Positions 44,304-52,587 of a stretch of 64,000 bases of DNA are shown here, one piece after another. The notes under the pieces are model-generated. The model was not told the DNA's origin and did not search any database. It saw only the letters and a program-made list of their open reading frames with translations. Numbering within the stretch: the stretch's first letter is position 1; each line of letters starts with the position of its first letter. This DNA comes from Phocaeicola coprophilus (GTDB taxonomy: Bacteria; Bacteroidota; Bacteroidia; Bacteroidales; Bacteroidaceae), in NCBI GenBank assembly GCA_016900015.1, contig JACJJM010000003.1, positions 1 to 64,000 on the forward strand, written 5' to 3'. The translations under genes were made by a program, and so were the position numbers.

Positions 44304-44415
44304 ACCTCACGCGTACAGGACCGGAATACCCCACGCGTGGGGTCTCCTCATACCCTACTCGTGGGGTGCTGTCCTACCCCACGCGTGGGGTACCGGAGGC
44401 ATCCATCCGTAGGGT
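44304..44415. repeat. 24-bp tandem array with 16-bp palindromic cores
   Basis: Five units of exactly 24 bases start at 44304, 44328, 44352, 44376 and 44400. Copies two and four carry the perfect 16-bp palindrome ACCCCACGCGTGGGGT; copy three has two changes (ACCCTACTCGTGGGGT); the outer copies are degenerate (ACCTCACGCGTACAGG and CATCCATCCGTAGGGT). The linkers differ, so the palindromic core is the conserved part. It could be a cluster of operator-like sites or a selfish repeat. Confidence 0.85.
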
Positions 44416-44501
44416 CGTCCCGCAGTCTCCTTACAGGCATTTCCGAAGGGAAACAAAGGCCTTAACAGGCTATGCACCAACAACTTTACCCACAGGACAC
44501 G

Positions 44502-44546
44502 AAAAAGGGCGATGCCCGCCCGCCGAGGGAACGGAGCATCACCCTT
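44502..44546 (-). terminator. Rho-independent terminator of the second susCD operon
   Basis: On the minus strand AAGGGTGATGC (plus 44536-44546) pairs with GCATCGCCCTT (plus 44505-44515, one mismatch) and runs into five U. It lies about 26 bases after the susD stop. Confidence 0.82.
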
Positions 44547-44571
44547 CAAGCCATGAAAGCGTATGCTATAT

Positions 44572-46182
44572 TTACCGTTTGAGGCCCGGATTGAGGATGG
44601 ACTCCTCGTAGGGATACGGACTGTACATCCGGCTGTCGTCCCACGCGCCGGAGACGGGCACGGCCTCACGGCGGAATATGCCGGGAGCGACCTCGACCTC
44701 GGGGTTCTGCACGCGGTATTCGAAGTGGTCCTTCATGCGGTACATGCGGAACATGTCGCGGGCGCGGGTACCGAATCCCGACCAGTAGTAACCGGCCATC
44801 TCCCAGCCGTGTTCGTCGTAGGCCGCCTCAGCCAGCTCCTCGGGGGTCATGGAGGTGGTATAGAGGTTGGTCTCGGTGCCGTCGGCACGGTTGCGCACGC
44901 GGTTGAGCACCTCGACGGCCTTCTGCGTCACGTGTCCGGCGCGGGCCGTCGCCTCGGCAAACCAACAGTAGACTTCCGAGAGGCGTATGACCTGGATGGT
45001 CTTCTCGCCATACTGGACGAGCTTCGTCGGGTCGCGGTAGTCAAACTCCGTGCCGCGTTCGGTGGCCTCGACGGACTTCATGAAGACGGGCGCGACGACG
45101 GCACGGGAGGCGGGGTCGGTGTCATACCACCAGTCGTGGAGCTGCCCGTCGGAGAGGATGATTTGCGGGAAATAGGTGGCGTCCTTGCGCGGCCCTTCGG
45201 GGAATTCTTTCCAGAACTTTATCTCGCCGTTCGTGTCGCCCCAGCCATTCTGCACCATGTCTTGCAGAACGTCGGCCTGCGGTGTGGAGGACGCGGTGCG
45301 GTCGCGGTTGTAGTAAATGCCGAGGATGACCTCGGGGTTGTTGCGGTTGTAGGTCATGGAGTAGACATCGGCATAGTCCGGGAGAAGGCGGTAGTAGTAT
45401 GTCCCGGCATCAGCCGCGTCGATGACCTCCTCAGCCTTGTCGGCGGCCATCTGGTAGTATTCCGTGCCCAGGTTGAGCGGCCATCCGGCCATGCATAGGT
45501 AGACGTATGCCAATGTGGCCTTCACAGCCCCTTGGGAGACAGCGACGTTGACACCGTTTTGCAGATAGGGTGCGGAGGTGTACATCACCGGACATCCGTT
45601 GTCAGCCTCGGCCACGGCAAGGTCGGAGAGGATGAGCTGGTAGATGTCCTCGACGGACGACAGCGGTTTGTTGAAGTCGATTTCGTCTTCGAGGACGATG
45701 GGCACTTCGCCCCACGTGGTGACGAGGTAGAAATAGGAATACGCACGCCAGTAGTGGGCTTGGGCGATGGCCTGGTCGATGTCGGTCTGTGAAGCTCCCT
45801 GTGTACGCCCGGCATTGTTGATGATGAAATTGGCAGCCTTGATGACCTTGTAGCGTTGCTCCCAGAGTGCAGAGAGCCAGGCGTTGTTGTCCGTGACGGC
45901 ATATTGGTCATGCTCGCGCAGGGGCTGTTTGTTGCTGGAGGGGTGTGTGGAGATGTCGTCGCCCGCGAGGAAGTTCGTGCCGCAATAGTTGTTCTGCGAT
46001 TGCGATACGGCGACGACGGAGTAGAGCGCATTGAGCGAAGCGTCGAGGTCTTCCTTGCTGGCGAAGAAATCGCGGTCATTGAGCTGTCCCTTGGGGTCTT
46101 CTTCGAGGAAGTCGCTGCATGCGGCCAGCCCGCAGAGTGCGACGAAGGCCAGGGTCTTGAGTGTGGTATGTAGCATTTTCAT
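44572..46182 (-). CDS. SusD/RagB-family lipoprotein (second locus)
   Basis: A 536-residue surface lipoprotein with lipobox GLAAC (Cys22) followed by SDFLEEDPKGQ, the usual SusD opening. Typical family segments: SLNALYSVVAVSQSQNNYCG, QAHYWRAYSYFYLVTTWGEV, and near the end VIRLSEVYCWFAEATARAGH. Large loops rich in Tyr and Trp could contact a glycan or other ligand, but the cargo is not known. It lies 38 bases after its susC partner. No enzyme or regulator accompanies the pair. Confidence 0.95.
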   Translation of the reverse strand: MKMLHTTLKTLAFVALCGLAACSDFLEEDPKGQLNDRDFFASKEDLDASLNALYSVVAVSQSQNNYCGTNFLAGDDISTHPSSNKQPLREHDQYAVTDNNAWLSALWEQRYKVIKAANFIINNAGRTQGASQTDIDQAIAQAHYWRAYSYFYLVTTWGEVPIVLEDEIDFNKPLSSVEDIYQLILSDLAVAEADNGCPVMYTSAPYLQNGVNVAVSQGAVKATLAYVYLCMAGWPLNLGTEYYQMAADKAEEVIDAADAGTYYYRLLPDYADVYSMTYNRNNPEVILGIYYNRDRTASSTPQADVLQDMVQNGWGDTNGEIKFWKEFPEGPRKDATYFPQIILSDGQLHDWWYDTDPASRAVVAPVFMKSVEATERGTEFDYRDPTKLVQYGEKTIQVIRLSEVYCWFAEATARAGHVTQKAVEVLNRVRNRADGTETNLYTTSMTPEELAEAAYDEHGWEMAGYYWSGFGTRARDMFRMYRMKDHFEYRVQNPEVEVAPGIFRREAVPVSGAWDDSRMYSPYPYEESILNPGLKR

Positions 46183-46220
46183 TGTAGTGTCTGCGTTGGT
46201 TTACCTGTTTATTATGAGGA

Positions 46221-49200
46221 TTAGAAATTGAGCTGCACGCCGAAAGTGACGGTGCGGGGGACGGGATATGCGCCATAGTCAAGCCCGTCGGCTCCGGAGT
46301 AGACTTCGGGGTCCATGCCCTTGTAGCCCGTGATGGTGAACACATCCTGCGCGCTGACGGACAACTGTATGGAAGCTATCTTGGCCCAACGGCGCGGTAT
46401 CCGGTAGGAAAGGCTGATGTTCTTCAGCTTGATGAAAGAAGCATCCTCGAGGAAGTAGTCCGAGTTGGCGTAGTACTTGTTGTCCGGGTTCGTCAGGCTT
46501 GGATAGAGGGCGTCTGCCTTGTTTGTCACATAGTCCCACCCCTTGAAGTAAGCGTCGCTCAGGCGTATGAAGCGGGTCTCTCCCGTCATGGCCGAGGTCA
46601 TGAATCGGCTGATGTTCAGTCGGTCAAACCCCGTAGCAGCGGTGAAGAAGACATTGAGCGTCCAGTTGCGCCACGTCACGTTGTTATTCCATCCGAAGGT
46701 CCATTTCGGGCTGGCCTGTCCCTTGATGACGAGGTCGGCAGAGGTGGGCGACGTGGTGAGCGAGCCGTCGGCAGCTTCATAGAGGTTTGCGCCGTGGTCG
46801 TCGAATCCTTTCCACTGATAGACGTAGAAAGAGCCGAGGGGATAGCCGGGCTTCATGATTTGCATGGCACCGCCCAGGTTGCTGTAGTTGGTCGTCAGGA
46901 CAAAGTCGTCGCCTGCCAGGTCGACCACCTTGTTCTTCACGTAGGAAGCATTGAAATTAGTCTCCCACACGACACTTGTCTTCACGGGGAAGGTATGCAG
47001 GGAGAATTCGACACCAGTGTTTTCCAGCTCACCCTGGTTGACCCAATAGGTGCCTCCGCCGTCGTAGCGGGGGACTTGTTTCTGGAAGAGCAGGTCGGTG
47101 GTGCGCTTCTTGAACCAGTCAAACGAAAGGTCGATGCCCCAAAGGCTGAGGTCGAGACCCACGTCAAACTGCGAGGTCTTCTCCCACGTCAAGTCGGGCG
47201 ATGCCACCTGGTTGTTCCAATAGCCCGTGTAGCTTGTAGACGTACCCCAGCCATAGGAGGTGCTGGAGAGCATGCCCAGCGTACTGTAGGAGGAGATGGC
47301 CTGGTTGCCCGTCACGCCATAGCTGGCACGCAGCTTCATTTGCTCGACGACATTCTGCTGCTGCATGAATCCCTCACGGGCGATGTCCCATGCCAGGGCG
47401 ACAGAGGGGAACCATCCCCAGCGGTGGTCTTTCTGGAACTTTGACGAGCCGTCAGCACGCAGGGCTGCGGTGAGGAAATAGCGTTTCTTGTAGTCGTAGC
47501 CGACACGGACGATGCCCGAAGCCAGCGATGATTCGGTGTAGGAATTGCTCTCGTTGCGCGTCGTGGCATTGGCGATGTTCCAGTAGCCCACGCCCTCATT
47601 GAGCAGGTTGGAGCCTCCGGCTTGCAGCCCGGTGTCGATGGTACGGCTGATTTCCCAGACAGCCATCGCCGAAAGGGTGTGGTCGCCGAAAGTGTTCTGG
47701 TAGGTCAGGTTGTTGGTGTTTTGCCAGTAGCGGTGCAGGCTGCTGCTGTTGTTCATGCTGCTGATGGCTCCCGGAGCGACGAGCTTCGAGGAAAAGGAAT
47801 AAGACGGGCTGTGGTCGTAGTCATAGCCGCCCTGCACGGAGAGGGTCAACCCCTTGGCTATCTTGAAGAGAAGCGAGAGGTTGGCATTGAGGTTGTAACT
47901 GTAGGAATCGCTGTAGTTCTCCGTCAGCAGCGCGTAGGGGTTCGTGCTGTTGGCCACGTTGTAGGGGTCTTTGTTGTAAATGCCCGTCTCGGGGTCACGC
48001 ATCTCCATCGTGGGCGAATAGCTCAGGACGGAAAACCAGTCCGGCGCCCCGTTGTGCTGATGGATGACAGAAGCATTCAGCTTGGCCGACACCGTGAGCC
48101 ACGGACGCACCTCAGCATCCACATTGGCCCGGAAACCATAGCGTTTGTATTTGGAGTTGATAGTGACAGCCTCCTGGTCGAGATAGTTGCCCGAAAGGAG
48201 ATATTTCACCTTCTCGCTGCCGCCCGAAATGCCCAGACTGTAGTCCTGCGTGAGCGCCGTCTGCGTCATGAGGTCGAGCCAGTCGATGCCTTTCGTCCCG
48301 TTGCGGTAGGCCTCCATGTCTTCGGCCGAAATCGTCTCCGAGCCGCGCACGTCATTGAGTGCTTGGGCATATTCATAGGCATTGAGCAAATCATAATTCT
48401 TACGCACGGTCGAAAGGCCGAACTTGCCGTCAAACGAGATGCGTGCACGTCCTTCGCGTCCGCTGCGGGTGGTGACGAGGATGACACCGTTCGCACCGCG
48501 CGAACCGTAGATAGCCGTCGACGAAGCATCCTTCAAGACCTCCATCGACTGGATGTCCTGCGGATTCAAGCCGTCGAGGCCGCTGGAGGAAATAATGCCG
48601 TCGATGACGTAGAGCGGGTCACTGCTCTTGTTGATGGACGTCGTTCCACGGATGCGCACCTTAGCGCCCGCACCGGGCATACCGCTGCTCGACGTCACCT
48701 CCACACCGGCCGAACGGCCCTGGAGGATGTCGGCCACGTTTTTCACCGGCTGTTCTTCAAACTGGCGTGCGCCGACTGTGGAGACTGACCCCGTCAGGTC
48801 GCTCTTCTTCACTGTGCCATAACCGATGACCACCACTTCGTCGAGCACCTGATTGTCCTCTTCCAACACGACGGGATAGCGCGAAAGACCACGCCTCACG
48901 CGTATCTCGCGCGTGCGATAACCTATATATGAAATAACCAGCGTCGATTTGGGCGGCACGTCGAGCGTGAACCGTCCGTCGAGGTCGCTCGTCGTGCCCG
49001 TCGCCGGGTCACCTTTCACGATGATGGTGGCGCCGATGATGCTCTCCCCCTGCTTGTCACTGATGAGACCTGTCACCCGTTTCTTACCATTGGGCAACAA
49101 CGTCTCTTCCACGTCCGTCTCGTATGGTCCGTCGGGCAAGGCCGAACCTCCCTGGGCCCACAGCCCGACGGGAAATGCCAGCATCAGGAGGATGCACAGC

Positions 49201-49271
49201 AACCACTCTCTGCTTGTTCGAGTTTTGTTTCTCATGATGTCGATTGTTGTTTTAATGTTCTTCATATTCAT
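46221..49271 (-). CDS. SusC/RagA TonB-dependent transporter (second locus)
   Basis: About 1016 residues. The signal peptide (RTSREWLLCILLMLAFPVGL) ends in WAQ. A carboxypeptidase-regulatory-like domain follows (RVTGLISDKQGESIIGATII), the TonB-box region LDEVVVIGYGTVKKSDLTGS, the plug (NVADILQGRSAGVEVTSSSG and VLKDASSTAIYGSRGANGVI) and a barrel ending in phenylalanine. Unlike the first SusC it lacks an STN domain, so it should not signal through a FecR. The upstream TTG-started frame at 49289 is ignored; ATGs at 49271, 49265 and 49235 are all possible starts. The cargo is unknown. Confidence 0.94.
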   Translation of the reverse strand: MNMKNIKTTIDIMRNKTRTSREWLLCILLMLAFPVGLWAQGGSALPDGPYETDVEETLLPNGKKRVTGLISDKQGESIIGATIIVKGDPATGTTSDLDGRFTLDVPPKSTLVISYIGYRTREIRVRRGLSRYPVVLEEDNQVLDEVVVIGYGTVKKSDLTGSVSTVGARQFEEQPVKNVADILQGRSAGVEVTSSSGMPGAGAKVRIRGTTSINKSSDPLYVIDGIISSSGLDGLNPQDIQSMEVLKDASSTAIYGSRGANGVILVTTRSGREGRARISFDGKFGLSTVRKNYDLLNAYEYAQALNDVRGSETISAEDMEAYRNGTKGIDWLDLMTQTALTQDYSLGISGGSEKVKYLLSGNYLDQEAVTINSKYKRYGFRANVDAEVRPWLTVSAKLNASVIHQHNGAPDWFSVLSYSPTMEMRDPETGIYNKDPYNVANSTNPYALLTENYSDSYSYNLNANLSLLFKIAKGLTLSVQGGYDYDHSPSYSFSSKLVAPGAISSMNNSSSLHRYWQNTNNLTYQNTFGDHTLSAMAVWEISRTIDTGLQAGGSNLLNEGVGYWNIANATTRNESNSYTESSLASGIVRVGYDYKKRYFLTAALRADGSSKFQKDHRWGWFPSVALAWDIAREGFMQQQNVVEQMKLRASYGVTGNQAISSYSTLGMLSSTSYGWGTSTSYTGYWNNQVASPDLTWEKTSQFDVGLDLSLWGIDLSFDWFKKRTTDLLFQKQVPRYDGGGTYWVNQGELENTGVEFSLHTFPVKTSVVWETNFNASYVKNKVVDLAGDDFVLTTNYSNLGGAMQIMKPGYPLGSFYVYQWKGFDDHGANLYEAADGSLTTSPTSADLVIKGQASPKWTFGWNNNVTWRNWTLNVFFTAATGFDRLNISRFMTSAMTGETRFIRLSDAYFKGWDYVTNKADALYPSLTNPDNKYYANSDYFLEDASFIKLKNISLSYRIPRRWAKIASIQLSVSAQDVFTITGYKGMDPEVYSGADGLDYGAYPVPRTVTFGVQLNF

Positions 49272-49580
49272 GTTCCCATCACAAGACAAAATCCGTTCCA
49301 GTCCGCATTTTTCCCGTCCCTTATCCGACCTATAAATCCTATACCCAAAGACTTACACGAAAGGGCCACACCACGAGAGGACTTTCCACACCTGTCTCCG
49401 GAGTGTGGAATGTGTGTAAAACATCCACGCCCTGCAGCTGACCCCCCCACGCCCCACACGTACCTCCTCCACACTCCCGCTGTCGCAACGCCGGGCCGGG
49501 CAGCAGAGAAAAAAATGCCCATATAGCCGGAAAAAACACCGAAGTGGCCGGCAATAGTTGCCGAATCAGCAGAATATCTC

Positions 49581-49588
49581 TATCTTTA
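49581..49588 (+). promoter_or_regulatory. Possible promoter -7 box of the HU-HIG gene
   Basis: TATCTTTA matches TAnnTTTG except for the last base. It would give a leader of about 180 bases that includes the 21-bp repeats. Tentative. Confidence 0.3.
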
Positions 49589-49609
49589 CGCTACGTTTTT
49601 AAAAACGAA

Positions 49610-49672
49610 GGCTAAGAATAAAGAAACATAAGCTGAGAACTTGAAAACTTAGGCTAAGAATGAAGAATCATA
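49610..49672 (+). repeat. Three imperfect 21-bp tandem repeats
   Basis: Units start at 49610, 49631 and 49652 and read GGCTAAGAATAAAGAAACAT-A, AGCTGAGAACTTGAAAACTT-A and GGCTAAGAATGAAGAATCAT-A. Units one and three are most alike. The 21-base spacing equals two helical turns. They lie about 100 bases before the HU-HIG ATG. Confidence 0.7.
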
Positions 49673-49775
49673 GCCACCACGGCGACTTTTCCGGTTATCC
49701 CCGGACTCTTTCCCGGCTATGCAGACGTCTGTTCCGGCCTATCATGGACAAACACACAAACCAGAGAAAAAGACT

Positions 49776-50432
49776 ATGGCAATGTATGAAATGCAGGAAT
49801 CAAACCTGCCCAACGAAGAAGGAAAACGCATCCTCTATCCCCGCATCCGTCTGACGGGGCAAGACACGCTCGACGACGTGGCGAAGTATATCAGTCTCAC
49901 CAGCACTTTCTCGCCGGGCGACATCAAAGGCGCGGTGCAGGCACTCGTCGAGGCCATCGCGCACAGCATGGGCGAAGGACGCTCTGTGAAAATCGACGGG
50001 CTGGGCATCTTCACGCCCACCCTGGGCTTGCGCGAAGGCTTCGAACGCGAATCGGGTGAGCCGGACGAACAGCGGCGCAACGCGATGAGCATCTGCATCA
50101 GCGGTGTCCGCTTCAAACCGGACAAGACGCTCCTGCGGGAGACTGCCGGACAGTGCACGCTGGAACGTACATCGTGGAAATTCCGCAAATCCTCACAGCG
50201 ATACACACCCCAGGAACGGCTGAAGCTGGCACAGGACTACCTCGCGGAGCATTCCTTCATGACCGTGGCTGACTACGAACGGCTGACAGGGCTGCTCCAC
50301 ACTGCGGCTGCATGCGAACTGCGCATGTGGCGCGAAACGGAAGGTTCGGGCATCAGCTGCCACGGACGCGGGTCGCACAGGGTGTATGTCGCCCGGCAAG
50401 ACTCTCCGACGGAGGAGACAGGAAAAGAATAA
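49776..50432 (+). CDS. HU-like DNA-binding protein with C-terminal extension (HU-HIG type)
   Basis: A 218-residue protein. The first ~130 residues carry an HU-like fold: LTGQDTLDDVAKYISLTSTF, then KGAVQALVEAIAHSMGEGRS and KIDGLGIFTPTLGLREGF, where the strand KIDGLGIF stands where HU has RGFGSF. This matches the HU-HIG family of Bacteroidetes. The C-terminal part (about 140-210) is helical and basic (SQRYTPQERLKLAQDYLAEH, ELRMWRETEGSGIS) and may be a winged-helix-like domain. The ATG at 49776 follows an A-rich stretch with AGAGAAAAAG. Its DNA target is unknown. Confidence 0.83.
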   Translation: MAMYEMQESNLPNEEGKRILYPRIRLTGQDTLDDVAKYISLTSTFSPGDIKGAVQALVEAIAHSMGEGRSVKIDGLGIFTPTLGLREGFERESGEPDEQRRNAMSICISGVRFKPDKTLLRETAGQCTLERTSWKFRKSSQRYTPQERLKLAQDYLAEHSFMTVADYERLTGLLHTAAACELRMWRETEGSGISCHGRGSHRVYVARQDSPTEETGKE

Positions 50433-50521
50433 TATTTGCTAACAGACAGCCGCCACGACTGCTATTTTTACTTTCTTTGCACATCAAACATTTACTAACC
50501 TATTAATTCATCGAAAAAAAC

Positions 50522-51676
50522 ATGATCAACAGATTTGTCCTCAACGAAGTGTCCTACTTCGGACCGGGAGCACGCGAAGTGTTGCCCCAGGAAGTAAAAC
50601 GTCTCGGACTCCACAAAGCATTTGTCGCCAGCGACAAAGACCTGATTAAATTCGGCGTGACCGGCAAGGTGCTGGAAGTGCTCGACAAGGCCGGCATCCC
50701 CTACGAGGTGTTCAGCGACATCAAGCCCAACCCGACTGTGGCCAACGTGAAAGCCGGCGTGAAGGCTTTTGCCGAATCAGGAGCAGACTTCATCCTGGCC
50801 ATCGGCGGAGGTTCGTCCATCGACACTTCGAAAGCCATCGGCATCATCACGAACAACCCTGAGTTCAGCGACGTGGTGTCGCTCGAAGGCGTAGCCCCGA
50901 CGAAGAAGAAATCTGTCCCCATCATCGCCCTGCCCACCACAGCCGGTACGGCAGCCGAAGTGACTATCAACTATGTCATCACCGACGAAGAACATGAGAA
51001 AAAGATGGTCTGCGTCGACCCGAACGACATCCCGGCCATCGCCATCATCGACGCCGAACTGATGTACACCCTGCCGAAGAGCCTCACTGCTTCGACCGGT
51101 CTCGACGCCCTGACACACGCCATCGAGGGCCTCATCACGAAGGGTGCATGGGAAATGAGCGACATGTTTGAAATCAAAGCCATCGAGATGATTGCCCGCT
51201 ATCTGGAAACGGCCGTCTTCGAACCGACCAACGCCGAAGCACGCAACGGTATGGCCGTGGCCCAATATATCGCCGGCATGGCCTTCTCCAACGTCGGACT
51301 GGGCGTCGTGCACGGCATGGCACACCCGCTGGGCGCCATCTTCGACATTCCCCACGGCGTGGCCAACGCCCTGCTGCTGCCGACCATCATGGAGTTCAAT
51401 GCGCCGGCCGCACTCGACAAATATGTCGACATAGCCAAAGCCATGCGTGTCTACAAGGACGGCATGACGCGCGAAGAAGCAGCCCGGGCAGCTGTAGAGG
51501 CCGTGAAGGCACTCTCCGTCAAAGTGGGCATCCCGCAACATCTGTCCGAACTGGGCATCAAGGAAAGCGACCTGCCGAAACTGGCTGCGTCGGCCATCAA
51601 GGATGTGTGCACGCCGGGCAACCCGCGCGAAGTGACCGAAGACATTATCCTGGAACTTTACAAGAAAGTGCTTTAA
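50522..51676 (+). CDS. fucO: Iron-containing alcohol dehydrogenase, lactaldehyde reductase-like
   Basis: A 384-residue group III alcohol dehydrogenase that should reduce L-lactaldehyde to 1,2-propanediol with NADH. The NAD loop is AIGGGSSIDTSKAIGI (about 93-108). The iron ligands appear as Asp195 and His199 (TGLDALTHAIEG), His264 (GVVHGMAHPLGA) and His278 (DIPHGV), the same set as in E. coli FucO. Length fits. No fucose or rhamnose genes are adjacent, so it may serve fermentation more generally. Strong terminator at 51698-51746. Confidence 0.92.
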   Translation: MINRFVLNEVSYFGPGAREVLPQEVKRLGLHKAFVASDKDLIKFGVTGKVLEVLDKAGIPYEVFSDIKPNPTVANVKAGVKAFAESGADFILAIGGGSSIDTSKAIGIITNNPEFSDVVSLEGVAPTKKKSVPIIALPTTAGTAAEVTINYVITDEEHEKKMVCVDPNDIPAIAIIDAELMYTLPKSLTASTGLDALTHAIEGLITKGAWEMSDMFEIKAIEMIARYLETAVFEPTNAEARNGMAVAQYIAGMAFSNVGLGVVHGMAHPLGAIFDIPHGVANALLLPTIMEFNAPAALDKYVDIAKAMRVYKDGMTREEAARAAVEAVKALSVKVGIPQHLSELGIKESDLPKLAASAIKDVCTPGNPREVTEDIILELYKKVL

Positions 51677-51697
51677 GCTTCAGCCTATCATCAAAAC

Positions 51698-51746
51698 AAC
51701 GAGGCGCCGGTCGTGCAAAAAAAAATGCAGGCCTGCGCCTCGTTTT
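51698..51746 (+). terminator. Rho-independent terminator of fucO
   Basis: AACGAGGCGC (51698-51707) pairs with GCGCCTCGTT (51735-51744), with a smaller TGCA stem inside, followed by TTTT. A clean terminator 21 bases after the stop. Confidence 0.88.
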
Positions 51747-51759
51747 ATTTAGGGCGAAG

Positions 51760-51792
51760 TTTGCCTGATTACGGCCGAATGTGCTACCTTTG
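51760..51792 (+). promoter_or_regulatory. Complete Bacteroidetes promoter (-33 TTTG, N21, -7 TACCTTTG)
   Basis: TTTG (51760-51763), 21 bases, TACCTTTG (51785-51792): both elements match the consensus of the primary sigma factor in this phylum. It lies 36 bases before the glycosyltransferase ATG at 51829 and heads a five-gene operon. Confidence 0.8.
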
Positions 51793-51828
51793 CCCATACA
51801 TTATACATATCACAGCAATCACACGACT

Positions 51829-52587
51829 ATGGAAAGAGCCGACAGCATCGTTATCATACCGACATATAACGAGAAAGAAAACATAGAGAACATCATCCGC
51901 GCCGTGTTCGGCCTGGAGAAAGAGTTCCACATACTGGTCATCGACGACGGCTCGCCCGACGGAACAGCAGCCATCGTCAAACGACTGCAAGCAACATATC
52001 CCGACCGCCTGCACCTCATCGAGCGTAAAGGCAAGCTGGGACTGGGCACTGCCTACATCGCGGGGTTCCATTGGTGTATCGAACATCAATATGACTACAT
52101 CTTCGAGATGGATGCTGACTTCTCGCACAATCCGGACGACTTGCCCCGCCTCTATGCTGCCTGCGCCACGGAGGGCTACGACATGTCCATCGGCTCGCGC
52201 TACGTCAGCGGTGTGAACGTGGTCAACTGGCCGATGGGCCGGGTGCTTATGTCCTACTTCGCCTCGAAGTATGTACGCTTCATCACCGGCCTGAAGGTCC
52301 ACGACACGACAGCCGGCTTTGTCTGCTACCGTCGCGAAGTGCTCGAGACCATTGCCCTCGACAAAATCCGTTTCAAAGGCTATGCCTTCCAGATAGAAAT
52401 GAAGTTCACGGCCTACAAATGCGGATTCCGCATCAAGGAAGTGCCCGTCATCTTCATCAACCGTACACTGGGTACCTCGAAGATGAGCGGAGGCATATTC
52501 GGCGAAGCCATGTTCGGAGTCATCCGGCTGAAGCTTGACAGTTGGTTCAAGCATTATCCCCAACGCCAAACACCCCACCAGTCATGA
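51829..52587 (+). CDS. Polyprenol-phosphate glycosyltransferase, dolichol-P-mannose synthase-like
   Basis: A 252-residue family 2 glycosyltransferase. The GT-A motif is IVIIPTYNEKENIENIIRAV, then VIDDGSPDGT, GKLGLGTAYIAGF, and the metal-binding DADFSHNPDDLP. The C-terminal FVCYRREVLETIALDKIRFK, GYAFQIEMKF and NRTLGTSKMSGG are typical of DPM1-like enzymes that make polyprenol-phosphate sugars for envelope glycosylation. There is no C-terminal membrane domain. The ATG at 51829 follows the promoter at 51785-51792. The end overlaps the dihydroorotase start (ATGA), so they are coupled. Confidence 0.91.
   Translation: MERADSIVIIPTYNEKENIENIIRAVFGLEKEFHILVIDDGSPDGTAAIVKRLQATYPDRLHLIERKGKLGLGTAYIAGFHWCIEHQYDYIFEMDADFSHNPDDLPRLYAACATEGYDMSIGSRYVSGVNVVNWPMGRVLMSYFASKYVRFITGLKVHDTTAGFVCYRREVLETIALDKIRFKGYAFQIEMKFTAYKCGFRIKEVPVIFINRTLGTSKMSGGIFGEAMFGVIRLKLDSWFKHYPQRQTPHQS

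Larger units (their letters stand above)
44148..44571. other. Intergenic region upstream of mfd with palindrome array
   Basis: A 424-base region between mfd and the second susD, both on the minus strand. It contains the mfd promoter box, a five-unit 24-bp array (44304-44415) and the susD terminator (44502-44546). An open frame through it on the plus strand repeats Tyr-Pro-Thr-Arg-Gly-Val, because the 24-bp period equals eight codons; no ribosome-binding site or family supports a gene. Confidence 0.65.
49272..49775. other. Intergenic region between divergent susC and HU-HIG genes
   Basis: About 500 bases. The left part is GC-rich with no recognised signal. A -7-like TATCTTTA (49581-49588) and a 21-bp triplicate repeat (49610-49672) lie on the HU-HIG side. 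No gene is seen. Confidence 0.6.

Noticed and set aside
44267-44611. Plus-strand frame with repeated Tyr-Pro-Thr-Arg-Gly-Val
   Set aside because: The repeat is explained by the 24-bp DNA period equal to eight codons; the DNA palindrome is better conserved than the linkers, and no start signal is seen.
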